From: Dehalococcoidia bacterium
GTDB lineage: Bacteria > Chloroflexota > Dehalococcoidia > DSTF01 > JACRBR01
Direction: 5' to 3'
DNA length: 64,000 nt
Assembly: GCA_021462855.1 (NCBI GenBank)
Contig: JAJTXQ010000056.1
Location: 1-64,000 of the forward strand
Part shown: positions 24,073 through 32,853 of the stretch, piece after piece
Layout: the number at the start of each line of letters is the position of its first letter
Numbering within the stretch: the stretch's first letter is position 1
Position numbers and translations under genes: made by a program
Notes under the pieces: generated by a model
The model's database searches: none
The model's input: the letters and a program-made list of their open reading frames with translations, nothing else
Told to the model about the DNA's origin: nothing

Positions 24073-25116
24073 ATGATGGTAATCATGAAACCGGGGCACA
24101 CCCGCGAGCAATTCGAGGACGTGATGAACCGAATCAAGGAAGAGGGGCTGGAGGGCCACCCGATCGTCGGCGTCGAGCGCACGGTGATCGGCGTGGTGGG
24201 GCTCGACCGCCTGCACCCGGAGCTCGCCGACGACCTGGAGGTGATGCCGGGCGTCGACACGACGGTGCAGATCAGCTCTCCGTACAAGCTCTCGAGCCGC
24301 GAGTTCAAGCGCGATGACACGGTCGTCGCCGTCGGCCCGGCGCGCATCGGCGAGGGCACGGTGACGGTGATCGCCGGCCCGTGCGCCGTCGAGAGCGAGG
24401 AGCAGCTGATGGCAACGGCGCGCGCCGTGAAGCAGCACGGCGCGTCGCTGCTGCGCGGCGGCGCGTTCAAGCCGCGCACCTCGCCGTACGGCTTCCGCGG
24501 GCTCGAGGAGGACGGGCTGAAGCTCCTGCAGCAGGCGAGCCGCGAGACCGGCCTCCCCGTCGTCACGGAGGTGATGTCGGAGAACACGGTGGACCTCGTC
24601 GCGCGGTACGCCGATGTGCTGCAGATCGGCACGCGCAACGCGCAGAACTTCTTCCTGCTCGAGGAGGCGGCGCGCACCGGCAAGCCGGTGCTGCTCAAGC
24701 GCGGCATGTCGTCATCGGTGCAGGACTGGCTGCTCGCCGCGGAGTACATCCTCAACAAGGGAAACCGCGACGTCATCCTGTGCGAACGCGGCATCCGCAC
24801 GTTCGAGACGGCGACGCGCAACACGATGGACATCAACGCCATCCCGCTCGTGAAGGAGTTGAGCCATCTGCCGATCATCGCCGACCCGAGCCACGGCACG
24901 GGGAAGATGAAGCTCGTCGAGCCGGTGTGCCTCGGCATGGTGGCCGCGGGCGCCGATGGCCTGATCCTCGAAGTGCACCCGACGCCGGAGAAGGCGCTGT
25001 GCGACGGCGCGCAGTCGCTCACGTTCGATGCCTTCGCCAGCGTCATGGCGAGCACGGCGAAGGTCGCGCACGCCATCGGCAAGCGCATGGAGCGCGAAGC
25101 GGCCGTCACGGCGTAG
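24073..25116 (+). CDS. aroF: 3-deoxy-7-phosphoheptulonate (DAHP) synthase
   Basis: First enzyme of the shikimate pathway, joining phosphoenolpyruvate and erythrose 4-phosphate. The 347-residue protein is of the class with an N-terminal ferredoxin-like regulatory domain (MMVIMKPGHTREQFEDVM to about residue 70), as in Thermotoga, which binds Phe or Tyr as feedback inhibitor. The catalytic barrel has IAGPCAVES, LRGGAFKPRTSPYGF, IGTRNAQNF, LLKRGMSS and IADPSHGTGK. A GGAGGAGGG stretch lies upstream of the ATG. Neighbours trpA and aroH share the pathway. Confidence 0.95.
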   Translation: MMVIMKPGHTREQFEDVMNRIKEEGLEGHPIVGVERTVIGVVGLDRLHPELADDLEVMPGVDTTVQISSPYKLSSREFKRDDTVVAVGPARIGEGTVTVIAGPCAVESEEQLMATARAVKQHGASLLRGGAFKPRTSPYGFRGLEEDGLKLLQQASRETGLPVVTEVMSENTVDLVARYADVLQIGTRNAQNFFLLEEAARTGKPVLLKRGMSSSVQDWLLAAEYILNKGNRDVILCERGIRTFETATRNTMDINAIPLVKELSHLPIIADPSHGTGKMKLVEPVCLGMVAAGADGLILEVHPTPEKALCDGAQSLTFDAFASVMASTAKVAHAIGKRMEREAAVTA

Positions 25117-25140
25117 CGCCGCACGCGTCGTAGAACGCCC

Positions 25141-25170
25141 GACACGCCGGCCCGCACGGGCCGGCGTGTC
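25141..25170. terminator. Perfect bidirectional terminator hairpin
   Basis: A 13-bp perfect stem (GACACGCCGGCCC 25141-25153 with GGGCCGGCGTGTC 25158-25170) with a GCAC loop lies between the convergent DAHP synthase and phosphotransferase genes. There is no T tract. Confidence 0.8.
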
Positions 25171-25181
25171 CGCGTCCCGCG

Positions 25182-26312
25182 CTACGCCCGGATCTCGTCG
25201 AGCACGTTGTGCGCTTCGATCGCCGCGGCCGAGCGGCCGAAGAAGAACTCCGATCCCTCGAGCATCGTCATGCCGGTGATGGGGTCCACGAGGTCCGGGT
25301 CGATGCTCGCGGCGGCGATGAAGTTGATCAGCCCGCTGATGATCAGGCCCTGCCGGTATGCCTGCATGCAGCGCTCGGGCGTGTACCCGCGCACGCCGTG
25401 CGCGGCAAGGGCCGACTGGTACAGCGCGAGCAGGTCAGCCTCGTGACGTTCGCGCTGCTCCGCCGTGAGCCCCAGCGTGATGATGCGCGCCAGGTCGTCG
25501 CCGCCGCTGCCGGCGCTCACCGTCTGCCAGTCGAAGACGGCGAACCGGCCGCCGCGCTCCGACGGGTAGAACAGCTGGCCGGGATGGAAGTCGCCGTGCA
25601 CCAGCGTCACGCCCCAGTTCAGCACGTCGGTGCGCGTGTCGAGCGCGGCGTCCATGTTCGCCAGCGCCCGCCGCGCCAGCTCGACGAGCACGCCGGGCAG
25701 TCCGGCGCCAAAGCGCTCGGGCACGACGGGCAACGCGGCGGCGAGCGCCATCCGCGCCTGCGCGCGGAACGTGGCGTCGGCGGTTTCGCCGGGATAGCGC
25801 AGGAACGGCAACTCGCGCAACCGCGGGTGGTCCCACCACTTCGCGTGGAACGCGGCGAGATGCCGCACCGCGAGCTCGGTGTCCGCGACGTCCGGGTTGA
25901 ACGGGTCCGCGACGCGGCACGCGCCCATGTCTTCGAGCAGCAGGACGAACGCGCCGGTGCCGTGGTCGATCTCGGCGCAGTAGCAGCGCGCCGTGGGGAT
26001 GCCGGGGTCGGCGCCAAAGTGGCGGTAAAACTCGACCTCGCGCGCGTAGCCACCAAACGCGTGCATCAGCGCGCGGATGGGTCCGTGCGGCGAAGCGAAC
26101 TTGGCGATGATCGAACGCGGCGCCTCGCGCTCCGGGCCGTCGTACGTGAGCGCGATCCGCTCGACGACCGCCGCCGCGCCCTGCGCTTCGAGCGGAGTGG
26201 AGACGTGCGACGCGACGCGCGCTTCGCGCAGTACGCCGGCGGCGCGCAGGGTCGCGGTGAGCCACGCCGGCGTCAGGGCTTCGGGGCTTCCCGGGATGAG
26301 CGCGCTGACCAT
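25182..26312 (-). CDS. Aminoglycoside phosphotransferase-fold protein
   Basis: A 376-residue protein of the APH/ecdysteroid-kinase-like branch of the kinase fold. It carries the catalytic loop VHGDFHPGQLFY and the metal-binding FAVFDWQ, with the N-lobe segment IIAKFASPHG holding the ATP-binding Lys and FVLLLEDMG as hinge. Substrate is unknown; related proteins are frequent near acyl-CoA dehydrogenase genes, but none is adjacent here. It is preceded by a GGAGGTG sequence before the ATG at 26312. Aminoglycoside resistance cannot be claimed. Confidence 0.82.
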   Translation of the reverse strand: MVSALIPGSPEALTPAWLTATLRAAGVLREARVASHVSTPLEAQGAAAVVERIALTYDGPEREAPRSIIAKFASPHGPIRALMHAFGGYAREVEFYRHFGADPGIPTARCYCAEIDHGTGAFVLLLEDMGACRVADPFNPDVADTELAVRHLAAFHAKWWDHPRLRELPFLRYPGETADATFRAQARMALAAALPVVPERFGAGLPGVLVELARRALANMDAALDTRTDVLNWGVTLVHGDFHPGQLFYPSERGGRFAVFDWQTVSAGSGGDDLARIITLGLTAEQRERHEADLLALYQSALAAHGVRGYTPERCMQAYRQGLIISGLINFIAAASIDPDLVDPITGMTMLEGSEFFFGRSAAAIEAHNVLDEIRA

Positions 26313-26400
26313 GGCACCTCCGCCTGTGCCGCGACGCTAGCACCGGCATCCCCACGACCGCATGTGCCGAATGACCCGCGGAGCGCCCGGAGCGGAGCGG

Positions 26401-27198
26401 TTATCCGCCGACCTGCGGCGCGAGATAACGCGCCCGCACCTCGACCGCCTCGTCGTACAGCGTCGCGTCGATCCCGAACACGCCTTCTACGAGCGCGCGC
26501 GCCTCGTCCGCCGTGACCTGCTGCTCTTCGATGCCGGACGGCAGGAAGCGGCGGTACAGGCCATCGCGCAGGCTCGTGTACACGCCGTCGACGTACGCCG
26601 AGACCGCGATGATGCGCAGGAAGCTGCGTTCGGCGCTCCAGTCGTTCGCGGCGGCGACGTGCGATTGCAGGCTCTCCAACGCTCGCGGCGCCGGGTCCAG
26701 GCGCTTTGCGGGGCCGGGGTTACGCGTGACGAAGATGCCATCGTCGCGCACGTCGTAGTCGAACCGCTCCGACGCGGTGTCGAGCGTGAACGACGTGAAC
26801 AGCGGGTACGCGCGGAAGATCGGCGCCGAGTAGCCGACATCGCAGTAGTAGCTGCCCTCGGGCAGCTCGACGCGCACGCAACAATGCCCGGGATCCATGT
26901 ACATGAACGCGGCGTCGAAACCGAGCTCCGTGAGCAGGAAGTGCAGCCCGCGAGCCAGTGTCCAGCACAGCCCGCCCGCGCCACGCTCGATGATCCGTTC
27001 GATGTAGAGCTCGATCGGTGGCAGCCAGTCGCCGCGCGCGAGCCCGGGCTCGTAGTCAGCGAGCTTGCTCAGCGTCTCGAACGGCACGCGGCGCTGGTGC
27101 CTGTCGATGATCCGGTGCAGGTAGTCGAGCGAAGGCGCCTCGCGCGCGAGCCCGAGGTGGGCGAGGAATCGACCGGCATGCGCGCCAATCGCGCTCAT
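26401..27198 (-). CDS. nat: Arylamine N-acetyltransferase
   Basis: Acetyl-CoA-dependent acetyltransferase of the NAT family. The 265-residue product keeps the catalytic triad in order: C78 in RGAGGLCW, H105 in DPGHCCVRVEL and D120 in CDVGYSAP. An N-terminal VPFETLS matches the conserved PFENL-like segment. The gap between Cys and His is shorter than in well-studied NATs. It begins six bases after the ABC permease gene and is likely the last gene of that operon; whether it modifies a transported compound is unknown. Confidence 0.88.
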   Translation of the reverse strand: MSAIGAHAGRFLAHLGLAREAPSLDYLHRIIDRHQRRVPFETLSKLADYEPGLARGDWLPPIELYIERIIERGAGGLCWTLARGLHFLLTELGFDAAFMYMDPGHCCVRVELPEGSYYCDVGYSAPIFRAYPLFTSFTLDTASERFDYDVRDDGIFVTRNPGPAKRLDPAPRALESLQSHVAAANDWSAERSFLRIIAVSAYVDGVYTSLRDGLYRRFLPSGIEEQQVTADEARALVEGVFGIDATLYDEAVEVRARYLAPQVGG

Positions 27199-27203
27199 CG
27201 TCG

Positions 27204-28115
27204 CTACGTGCTCCCGCGGAGGCGCGGGTCAAGGATGTCGCGCAGTGTGTCGCCGAGCAAGTTGAAGCCGAGCACCATGACGCTGATCACGATGCCGGGG
27301 AAGATCACCAGGTACGGGTGCTCGGTGCCATCCTTCAACCCGACGGCCAGGTCGATGCCCCAGCCGGGCGTGCCCTGTTCGAGCCCGAGTCCCAGGAAGC
27401 TCAACGCCGCCTCGGCGAGGATGGCCACGGCGAACACGCTGCTCATGCCGACGAGGATGAATGGCATGATGTTCGGCAGCACGTGGAAGATCAGGACGCG
27501 CGCCTCGCTCGCGCCGGTCGAGCGCGCGGCGAGCACGTACTCCTTGTGGCGCTCGATCAGCGCCACGGCCCGCAACAGCCGCGACCCGCCAAAGATCGCG
27601 CCGATCGCGATCACGATCACCGGCCCCTTCAGTCCCGGCCCGACGGCGGCGCTCACGGTGAGCAGGATCGGCAGCTGCGGGAACGCCGTCCACGCTTCGC
27701 CCGAGCGCTGGATCGCGTAGTCGATCCAGCGGCCGAAGTAGCCGCTCATAATGCCGAGCGTCGCGCCGGGCAGGAAGCCGACAACCATCGCCGCAAGCCC
27801 GAACACCATCGACACGCGCGCGCCGTAGAGCATGCGGCTGAAGATGTCCTGCCCGAACTTCGTCGTGCCGAACGGGTGGTCCATCGAAGGGCCGAAGAAG
27901 CGCGAATGCGCGTCGAGCGCGCGCGGATCCTGCGGCGTGATGTACGGGCCAATGATCCCGAGCGCGAAGAAGGTGATGACGATCGCCAGGCCGACCAGGC
28001 CGAGCGGGTTGCGCAGCCACGGCCGCGCCATGCGCACGATCCACGGCTTGTTGCGCGGCAGCTCCCACCGGTCCGCCTCGGACATCGCGATCGGGCCGCG
28101 CTCGGCGACGGCCAT
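27204..28115 (-). CDS. Peptide/nickel-type ABC transporter permease, DppC-like
   Basis: A 303-residue inner-membrane permease with an N-terminal cytoplasmic segment, a first helix (GLVGLAIVITFFALGIIGPYI) and the extracytoplasmic HPFGTTKFGQDIFSRMLYGAR motif seen in OppC/DppC proteins. The ATPase-contact loop is EYVLAARSTGASEARVLIFHVLPN. The gene starts within the stop of the dppB-like gene (TGATG). Together the two permeases would form the channel; the ATPases are not in this window. Confidence 0.92.
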   Translation of the reverse strand: MAVAERGPIAMSEADRWELPRNKPWIVRMARPWLRNPLGLVGLAIVITFFALGIIGPYITPQDPRALDAHSRFFGPSMDHPFGTTKFGQDIFSRMLYGARVSMVFGLAAMVVGFLPGATLGIMSGYFGRWIDYAIQRSGEAWTAFPQLPILLTVSAAVGPGLKGPVIVIAIGAIFGGSRLLRAVALIERHKEYVLAARSTGASEARVLIFHVLPNIMPFILVGMSSVFAVAILAEAALSFLGLGLEQGTPGWGIDLAVGLKDGTEHPYLVIFPGIVISVMVLGFNLLGDTLRDILDPRLRGST

Positions 28116-29113
28116 CAGTTGTACCTCACGCGCGGGTCGAACCAGCCGTACGACAGGTCGACGATGAGGTTCACGATGACCACGACGAACGCCGTGTACA
28201 CCGTCAGGAACTGCACGACCGGCAGGTCACGGATCAGCGCCGACGAGAAGAACCACAGCCCGAGGCCATCGATGCTGAGCACACGCTCGGCGATGATCGA
28301 CCCGCCGAAGATTGCGACGAACGCGCTGCCGATCGCCGTCAGGATGGGCGTGGCGGAGTTGCGCAGGCCGTGGCGCAGGATCACGGTCGACTTGTACAGC
28401 CCTTTCGCGTTCGCCGTGCGGATGTAGTCCGAGCGGAGCACTTCGAGCATGGTGGTGCGGGTAAGGCGCAGCAGCCCGGCGCTCCCGCCGACGCCGATGA
28501 TCAGCGCCGGCGGCGCGAACAGCCGCAAGTTGCGCAGCGGATCCTCGTAGATGGGCACGTAGCCGCCCACGGGCTGCGAGTAGTTCCACAGGTACGCGGG
28601 GATGATGATCAGCAGCGCCAGCAGGAAGAACTCCGGGATCGATGACGACAGCACGGCGAAGAGCCGCGCGCCGTAGTCCATCGCGCCGTTCCGGTACACC
28701 GCCGACACGATGCCGAAGCTCACGCCGACGACGATGCTCACACAGAAGCTCATGAACACGATCTGCAGCGATGCGGGCGCCTTGCGCACGAACTGCTCGC
28801 GGATCGGCTGCTTGCCGTTGAACGTGCGCCCGAAGTCGCCGCGCACCAGTTCGCCGATCCATTTGCCGTACTGGCTGTTGCGGTGCGTCTCGATGAACGG
28901 CGCCGAACCACCGAGCGAAACCGGGAAGATCGGCTCCTTGAGCCCGAGTTCACGGTTGATGCGGTCGATCTGCTCGGTCGTGGCGCCCTGGCCGGCGATC
29001 GCCGACGCCGGATCCTGCCCGGGCAGCGTGCGGAGCACGATGAACGCGATCATCGATACGCCGAAGAGGATGAGGGGCAGCCAGGCGAGCCTCCGGAGCG
29101 TGTAGCGCAGCAT
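28115..29113 (-). CDS. Peptide/nickel-type ABC transporter permease, DppB-like
   Basis: A 332-residue permease starting MLRYTLRRLAWLPLILFGVS, typical of OppB/DppB. It has the RGDFGRTFNGKQPIREQ segment, six hydrophobic helices and the ATPase-contact motif LRSDYIRTANAKGLYKSTVILRH. It follows the binding-protein gene by 44 bases. Substrate is not defined by sequence; oligopeptides, nickel or other small solutes are possible for this family. Confidence 0.92.
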   Translation of the reverse strand: MLRYTLRRLAWLPLILFGVSMIAFIVLRTLPGQDPASAIAGQGATTEQIDRINRELGLKEPIFPVSLGGSAPFIETHRNSQYGKWIGELVRGDFGRTFNGKQPIREQFVRKAPASLQIVFMSFCVSIVVGVSFGIVSAVYRNGAMDYGARLFAVLSSSIPEFFLLALLIIIPAYLWNYSQPVGGYVPIYEDPLRNLRLFAPPALIIGVGGSAGLLRLTRTTMLEVLRSDYIRTANAKGLYKSTVILRHGLRNSATPILTAIGSAFVAIFGGSIIAERVLSIDGLGLWFFSSALIRDLPVVQFLTVYTAFVVVIVNLIVDLSYGWFDPRVRYN

Positions 29114-29157
29114 CGCCCGTTATCCCTCCTCCGCCCCGCCGCCGGCGCGATCCGCCA

Positions 29158-30870
29158 TTACGCCTTATCCAGCCACGTCGTGCGGTTGAAGAGGCCCATC
29201 GACCCGCGGCCCGTGATCGAGCCTTTCACGTAGGAGTAGCGTCCGCCGTAGCCGATCTTCGACATGATGTTGAACATCGGCGCCGCTTCGGCCATGATCA
29301 CGCGCTGTGCCTCGTACACCATCTCGACGCGCGCTTCTTCGTCCAGCTCGCGCGCCGCGGCGAGGACGGCCGCGTCGACCTTCTCGTTCTTGTACTTCAT
29401 GAAGTTCGTCCGGTCGCCCTCGGGCGACAGGTAGAAGCGCAGCGGCAGGTCCGGGTCCTCGTACGGCAGGTGCAGGAAGCACGTCGCCTCGAACTCGCCC
29501 TGGTTCAGGGTCTGGCTGAACCACTTCACCAGGTCCTCGGCGACGAGCTTCACCTTCACGCCGCCGCGGGCGAACTGCTGCTGCAGCACCTGCGCCAATT
29601 CGGAGTCCGACGGCCGCACGGAGTGCTTGAGCTCGATCTCGTGGTCGAAGTCCCAGCTTGCCGCCTCGAGGAGCTTCTTCGCGCCGTCGATGTCGGTGCG
29701 GAAGTACTCGGCGAGGTCCTTGTCGTCCTCGGGCAGGGCATAGCGCTTGTGCGCCGGCGGGATCGGCCCGGCCTTCTGCGCGTTGCCGTCGGCGAGCAGC
29801 AGGATCGCTTCATCGCGGTCGATCAGCTTGTTCATCGCCCGCCGGACGCGGATGTCGGTGTACGGTCCCTGGAAGCTGAACATCAGGTTCAGGTAATCGC
29901 GCGAGAGGTCGCTGCCGGTGACGATCTTGTCGCCGAGCGCGGACTTCGTGTCATCGGCCTGTTGCTTGCTGGTGAATCCGGTCGTGTCGATTTCGCCGGC
30001 GCGGAACGCGGCGATCCCCGCGTTGTCGTCGGTGATGTAGCGGAAGTCGATGCCATCGAGCAGTGGCTGTCCGGCGACGCGGAACTTGTCGAACTTGCGC
30101 AGCTTGATGTTGGCGCCGTTGTCGTGCCCGTCGAGCACCCAGTGGCCGGAGCCCACGGCGTCCTTCTGCAGCAGGTCGTCCATGGTGAGGATCTCTTCGG
30201 GGAGGATTGAGCTCCAGATCGGCGACCCGGCGTTCGACGACGTAAAGACCCACGCCCACGCCGTCTTCTGCGTGATCTTCACCGTGCGTTCGTCGCTCGC
30301 GACGATGTCGTCCATGACGTGGTGGTACCAGCTGAAGCCGGTCGGCGCTTCCTGCCGGAAGCGCTTGAAGCTCGCCGCGACGTCGGAGGCGAGCACCTTG
30401 CGGCCGTTCGCGGGCTGCTTGTTATGGAAGACGGCATCGCCAAGGGTGGCGATCACCGTCCTGTCGTCGGGCTGCTCCACCTGCGTCGCGAGGAACAGCT
30501 CACGCACGCCGGTGTCGGTCGGCACGTACCACATGTGGTCGAAGACGGTGAACCCCAGGAACAGGCCCTGCGCCAGCGCGAAGATGCCGGGGCCGAACGG
30601 GTTCATGCTCGGGAGCGCGGGGTTCTGGCGCACGCGGAGGATGCCACCGGGCTTGCCGGGCCCGTCCTGCGTGCCGTCGTTGACGGTGTTGCCGTCGCCC
30701 TCGGGCGTCTTGCCGCCGTTGCCGTTGCCGTTGTCATCGTCGCCGCCGCTGCAGCCGACGAGGCCCAGCGCGGCGAGCCCGGCTCCCGCAGCGGCGGCGC
30801 CGGCAAGCGCGCGCCTGCGCGAGACGCGCCGTCCGGTCCAGTACCGCAAGTCCAGCTCGTTGTCGCTCAT
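29158..30870 (-). CDS. Extracellular solute-binding protein, family 5, Tat lipoprotein
   Basis: A 570-residue substrate-binding lipoprotein of the OppA/DppA type. The N-terminus has a twin-arginine signal (SRRRALAGAAAAG) and a lipobox LVGC, followed by a low-complexity Gly/Asn/Asp linker. The mature part has the family-5 layout, including YLNLMFSFQGPYTDIRVRRAM and LLEAASWDFD. GGAGGTGGG precedes the ATG at 30870. First gene of binding protein, dppB, dppC, nat. Export in folded form by Tat suggests a bound cofactor or fast folding, which is inference. Confidence 0.93.
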   Translation of the reverse strand: MSDNELDLRYWTGRRVSRRRALAGAAAAGAGLAALGLVGCSGGDDDNGNGNGGKTPEGDGNTVNDGTQDGPGKPGGILRVRQNPALPSMNPFGPGIFALAQGLFLGFTVFDHMWYVPTDTGVRELFLATQVEQPDDRTVIATLGDAVFHNKQPANGRKVLASDVAASFKRFRQEAPTGFSWYHHVMDDIVASDERTVKITQKTAWAWVFTSSNAGSPIWSSILPEEILTMDDLLQKDAVGSGHWVLDGHDNGANIKLRKFDKFRVAGQPLLDGIDFRYITDDNAGIAAFRAGEIDTTGFTSKQQADDTKSALGDKIVTGSDLSRDYLNLMFSFQGPYTDIRVRRAMNKLIDRDEAILLLADGNAQKAGPIPPAHKRYALPEDDKDLAEYFRTDIDGAKKLLEAASWDFDHEIELKHSVRPSDSELAQVLQQQFARGGVKVKLVAEDLVKWFSQTLNQGEFEATCFLHLPYEDPDLPLRFYLSPEGDRTNFMKYKNEKVDAAVLAAARELDEEARVEMVYEAQRVIMAEAAPMFNIMSKIGYGGRYSYVKGSITGRGSMGLFNRTTWLDKA

Positions 30871-31030
30871 GGTCCCACCTCCGGCCGGCGTGACGGCGCG
30901 GCATTCGCCGATGCCACGGTTCCTCGATGAATGAGGTTCATTGTGCTGACGGTGTATTCGACTGTCAACAGTACGGCCAGCGATACGGGCGGGGATTGGA
31001 AAGCGATGCGCCGGCGCGCGCTGGTCGCCG

Positions 31031-31318
31031 TCAGTGGTGGCCGTGTCCGGCTGCGGGCTGCTCCGGCGGCGGCGCGACGAGCCCGAGCCGCTTGCGCAGC
31101 AGGAAGCCCGCGCCCCCGACGACGACGACAGTGAACGCGACGATCGACAGCACCGCGACCTGCACCTCGACGCGCGTGTCGTCGTGCTGGTCAACCTGCT
31201 GCTGCGCGGACACCGGCGCGGCCTTCGGCTCCGGCGCGATGCCGGCCGCCGCGACGGGCGCGAAGGCCGCGCACATCAGCGCCGCCGCCGCCAGGAGTGA
31301 AATCGCAACCCGCCGCAT
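31031..31318 (-). CDS. Small exported membrane protein with His-rich tail
   Basis: A 95-residue protein with a signal peptide (RRVAISLLAAAALMCAAF, likely cleaved near AAAG), a short polar region, one transmembrane helix (VAVLSIVAFTVVVVGGAGFLL) and the C-terminal tail RKRLGLVAPPPEQPAAGHGHH. AAGGAG precedes the ATG at 31318. No family recognised. The His-rich cytoplasmic tail could bind metal; this is a guess. It stands alone between the transporter operon and lysC. Confidence 0.6.
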   Translation of the reverse strand: MRRVAISLLAAAALMCAAFAPVAAAGIAPEPKAAPVSAQQQVDQHDDTRVEVQVAVLSIVAFTVVVVGGAGFLLRKRLGLVAPPPEQPAAGHGHH

Positions 31319-31557
31319 AGCCGTCTCCTTCGCCGCACGTTCGAACCGGGCGCATGCTAGCACGGCCGCTGCGCAGGCTCTAGCAGCGCCACGGCGTCAA
31401 GGAGCGCCCGCGGCGGTTCCGCGCGCGACGCCGATTCGCTACGCTACGGGCGCGTCGCCTGCGCTCCACGCGAGCGGCGCTGCCCCGCCGGCCGGCACGG
31501 ACGCCGCCGGCGCTCTGTTTGTCCCGCGCCGCCCGCCGGCGCACGCCCGGAGCACGC

Positions 31558-32790
31558 ATGCCGCTCGTCGTACAAAAATACGGTGGATCGTCGGTCGCCG
31601 ACGCCTCGCGCATCAAGAACGTCGCCGCGCGCATCAAGCGCCGCGCCGATGCCGGCGACCGCGTCGTCGCCGTGGTGTCGGCGATGGGCGACACGACCGA
31701 CGAACTCATCGCGCTCGCACGGGAGATCACCGACGCTCCGGAGGCGCGCGAGCTCGACGTGCTGGTGAGCACCGGCGAGACGCAGTCATCGGCGCTGATG
31801 GTGATGGCGCTGCACGCGCTCGGCGTCGACGCGATCAGCCTCTCCGGCGCGCAGGCCGGCATGCGCACGGACAATGTGCACGGCAAGGCGCGCATCCTGG
31901 CGATCGAACCGCGCCGCGTGCGCGAGGAGATCGACCGCGGGCGCGTCGTCATCGTCGCCGGGTTCCAGGGGCTGACGGAGACGCTGGATGTCGCCACGAT
32001 CGGGCGCGGCGGGTCCGACACGACGGCGGTCGCCTTCGCGGCCGCGCTCAACGCGCTGTGCGAGATCTACACCGATGTCGACGGCGTGTACACCGCCGAC
32101 CCGCGCGTCGAGCCGGGCGCGCGCAAGCTCAAGGACATCACGTACGAGGAGATGCTCGAGCTGGCGAGCAAGGGCGCGCGCGTCATGGCGCCGCGCGCCG
32201 TCGAGCTCGGCTCGGTGTACAGCATCCCGATCCTCGTGGCGTCGTCGTACAACGACGAGCCGGGCACCCTGATTCACGGAGGCGTCGATATGGAAGGCTT
32301 CAACCGCGTCCGCGGCATCGCGCACGATGTCGATGTCGCGAAGATCACGATCCGCGGCGTCCCTGACCGGCCCGGCGTGGCGGCGGAGATCTTCGCCCCG
32401 CTCGCCGACGCGCACCTCTCCGTCGACACGATCGTGCAGAACGCGAGCAAGGAGCAACTGACCGACGTCACGTTCACGCTGGCGAAGAACGACCTCGCCC
32501 GCGCGCGGCCGCTCGTCGAGCGCGTCGCGAAGGCGATCGGCGCCCGCGATGTCGTCGCCGACGAGCAGATGGCGAAGGTGAGCATCGTCGGGACGGGCAT
32601 CCAGAGCGCGCCGGGCTACGCCGCCCGCATGTTCCGCACGCTTTCCGATGCCGGCATCAACATCGAGATCATCTCGACGAGCGAGATCCGCATCACCTGC
32701 ATCATCCCGGAAGCGCGCATCGCCGATGCGGTGCGCGCGCTGCACGCCGCGTTCGAGCTCGAGAAGGCCGAGGCCTCGGAACTGGCGTAA
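31558..32790 (+). CDS. lysC: Aspartate kinase
   Basis: Phosphorylates aspartate at the entry to Lys, Thr and Met synthesis. The 410-residue product has VVQKYGGSSVADASRI at the start, LVSTGETQSSALM, FQGLTETLDVATIGRGGSDTTA, and two C-terminal ACT domains (about 265-330 and 345-405, with VPDRPGVAAEIF and VGTGIQSAPGYAARMF) that normally sense Lys or Thr. The ATG at 31558 opens the conserved domain; the frame continues about 13 codons upstream without resemblance. No leader peptide is seen in the roughly 240 bases upstream. Confidence 0.95.
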   Translation: MPLVVQKYGGSSVADASRIKNVAARIKRRADAGDRVVAVVSAMGDTTDELIALAREITDAPEARELDVLVSTGETQSSALMVMALHALGVDAISLSGAQAGMRTDNVHGKARILAIEPRRVREEIDRGRVVIVAGFQGLTETLDVATIGRGGSDTTAVAFAAALNALCEIYTDVDGVYTADPRVEPGARKLKDITYEEMLELASKGARVMAPRAVELGSVYSIPILVASSYNDEPGTLIHGGVDMEGFNRVRGIAHDVDVAKITIRGVPDRPGVAAEIFAPLADAHLSVDTIVQNASKEQLTDVTFTLAKNDLARARPLVERVAKAIGARDVVADEQMAKVSIVGTGIQSAPGYAARMFRTLSDAGINIEIISTSEIRITCIIPEARIADAVRALHAAFELEKAEASELA

Positions 32791-32813
32791 GCGGCTCGCG
32801 CGAGTTCCGAGGC
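32773..32813 (+). terminator. Hairpin overlapping the end of lysC
   Basis: An 11-bp perfect inverted repeat (GCCTCGGAACT 32773-32783 and AGTTCCGAGGC 32803-32813) has its left arm inside the last codons of lysC. A second small stem, GCGCCC-ACG-GGGCGC, follows at 32815-32829. No T tract. Likely terminator between convergent genes. Confidence 0.55.
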
Positions 32814-32853
32814 AGCGCCCACGGGGCGCGCGGCGCCGGCCTGCCGATGAGCG

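Noticed and set aside
25209-26516. 435-codon frame opposite the phosphotransferase gene
   Set aside because: Shadow frame with repetitive Arg/Asp/Glu composition and no domain.
31380-31557. Possible Lys or Thr leader peptide upstream of lysC
   Set aside because: No short frame with clustered Lys or Thr codons and no competing hairpins were found.
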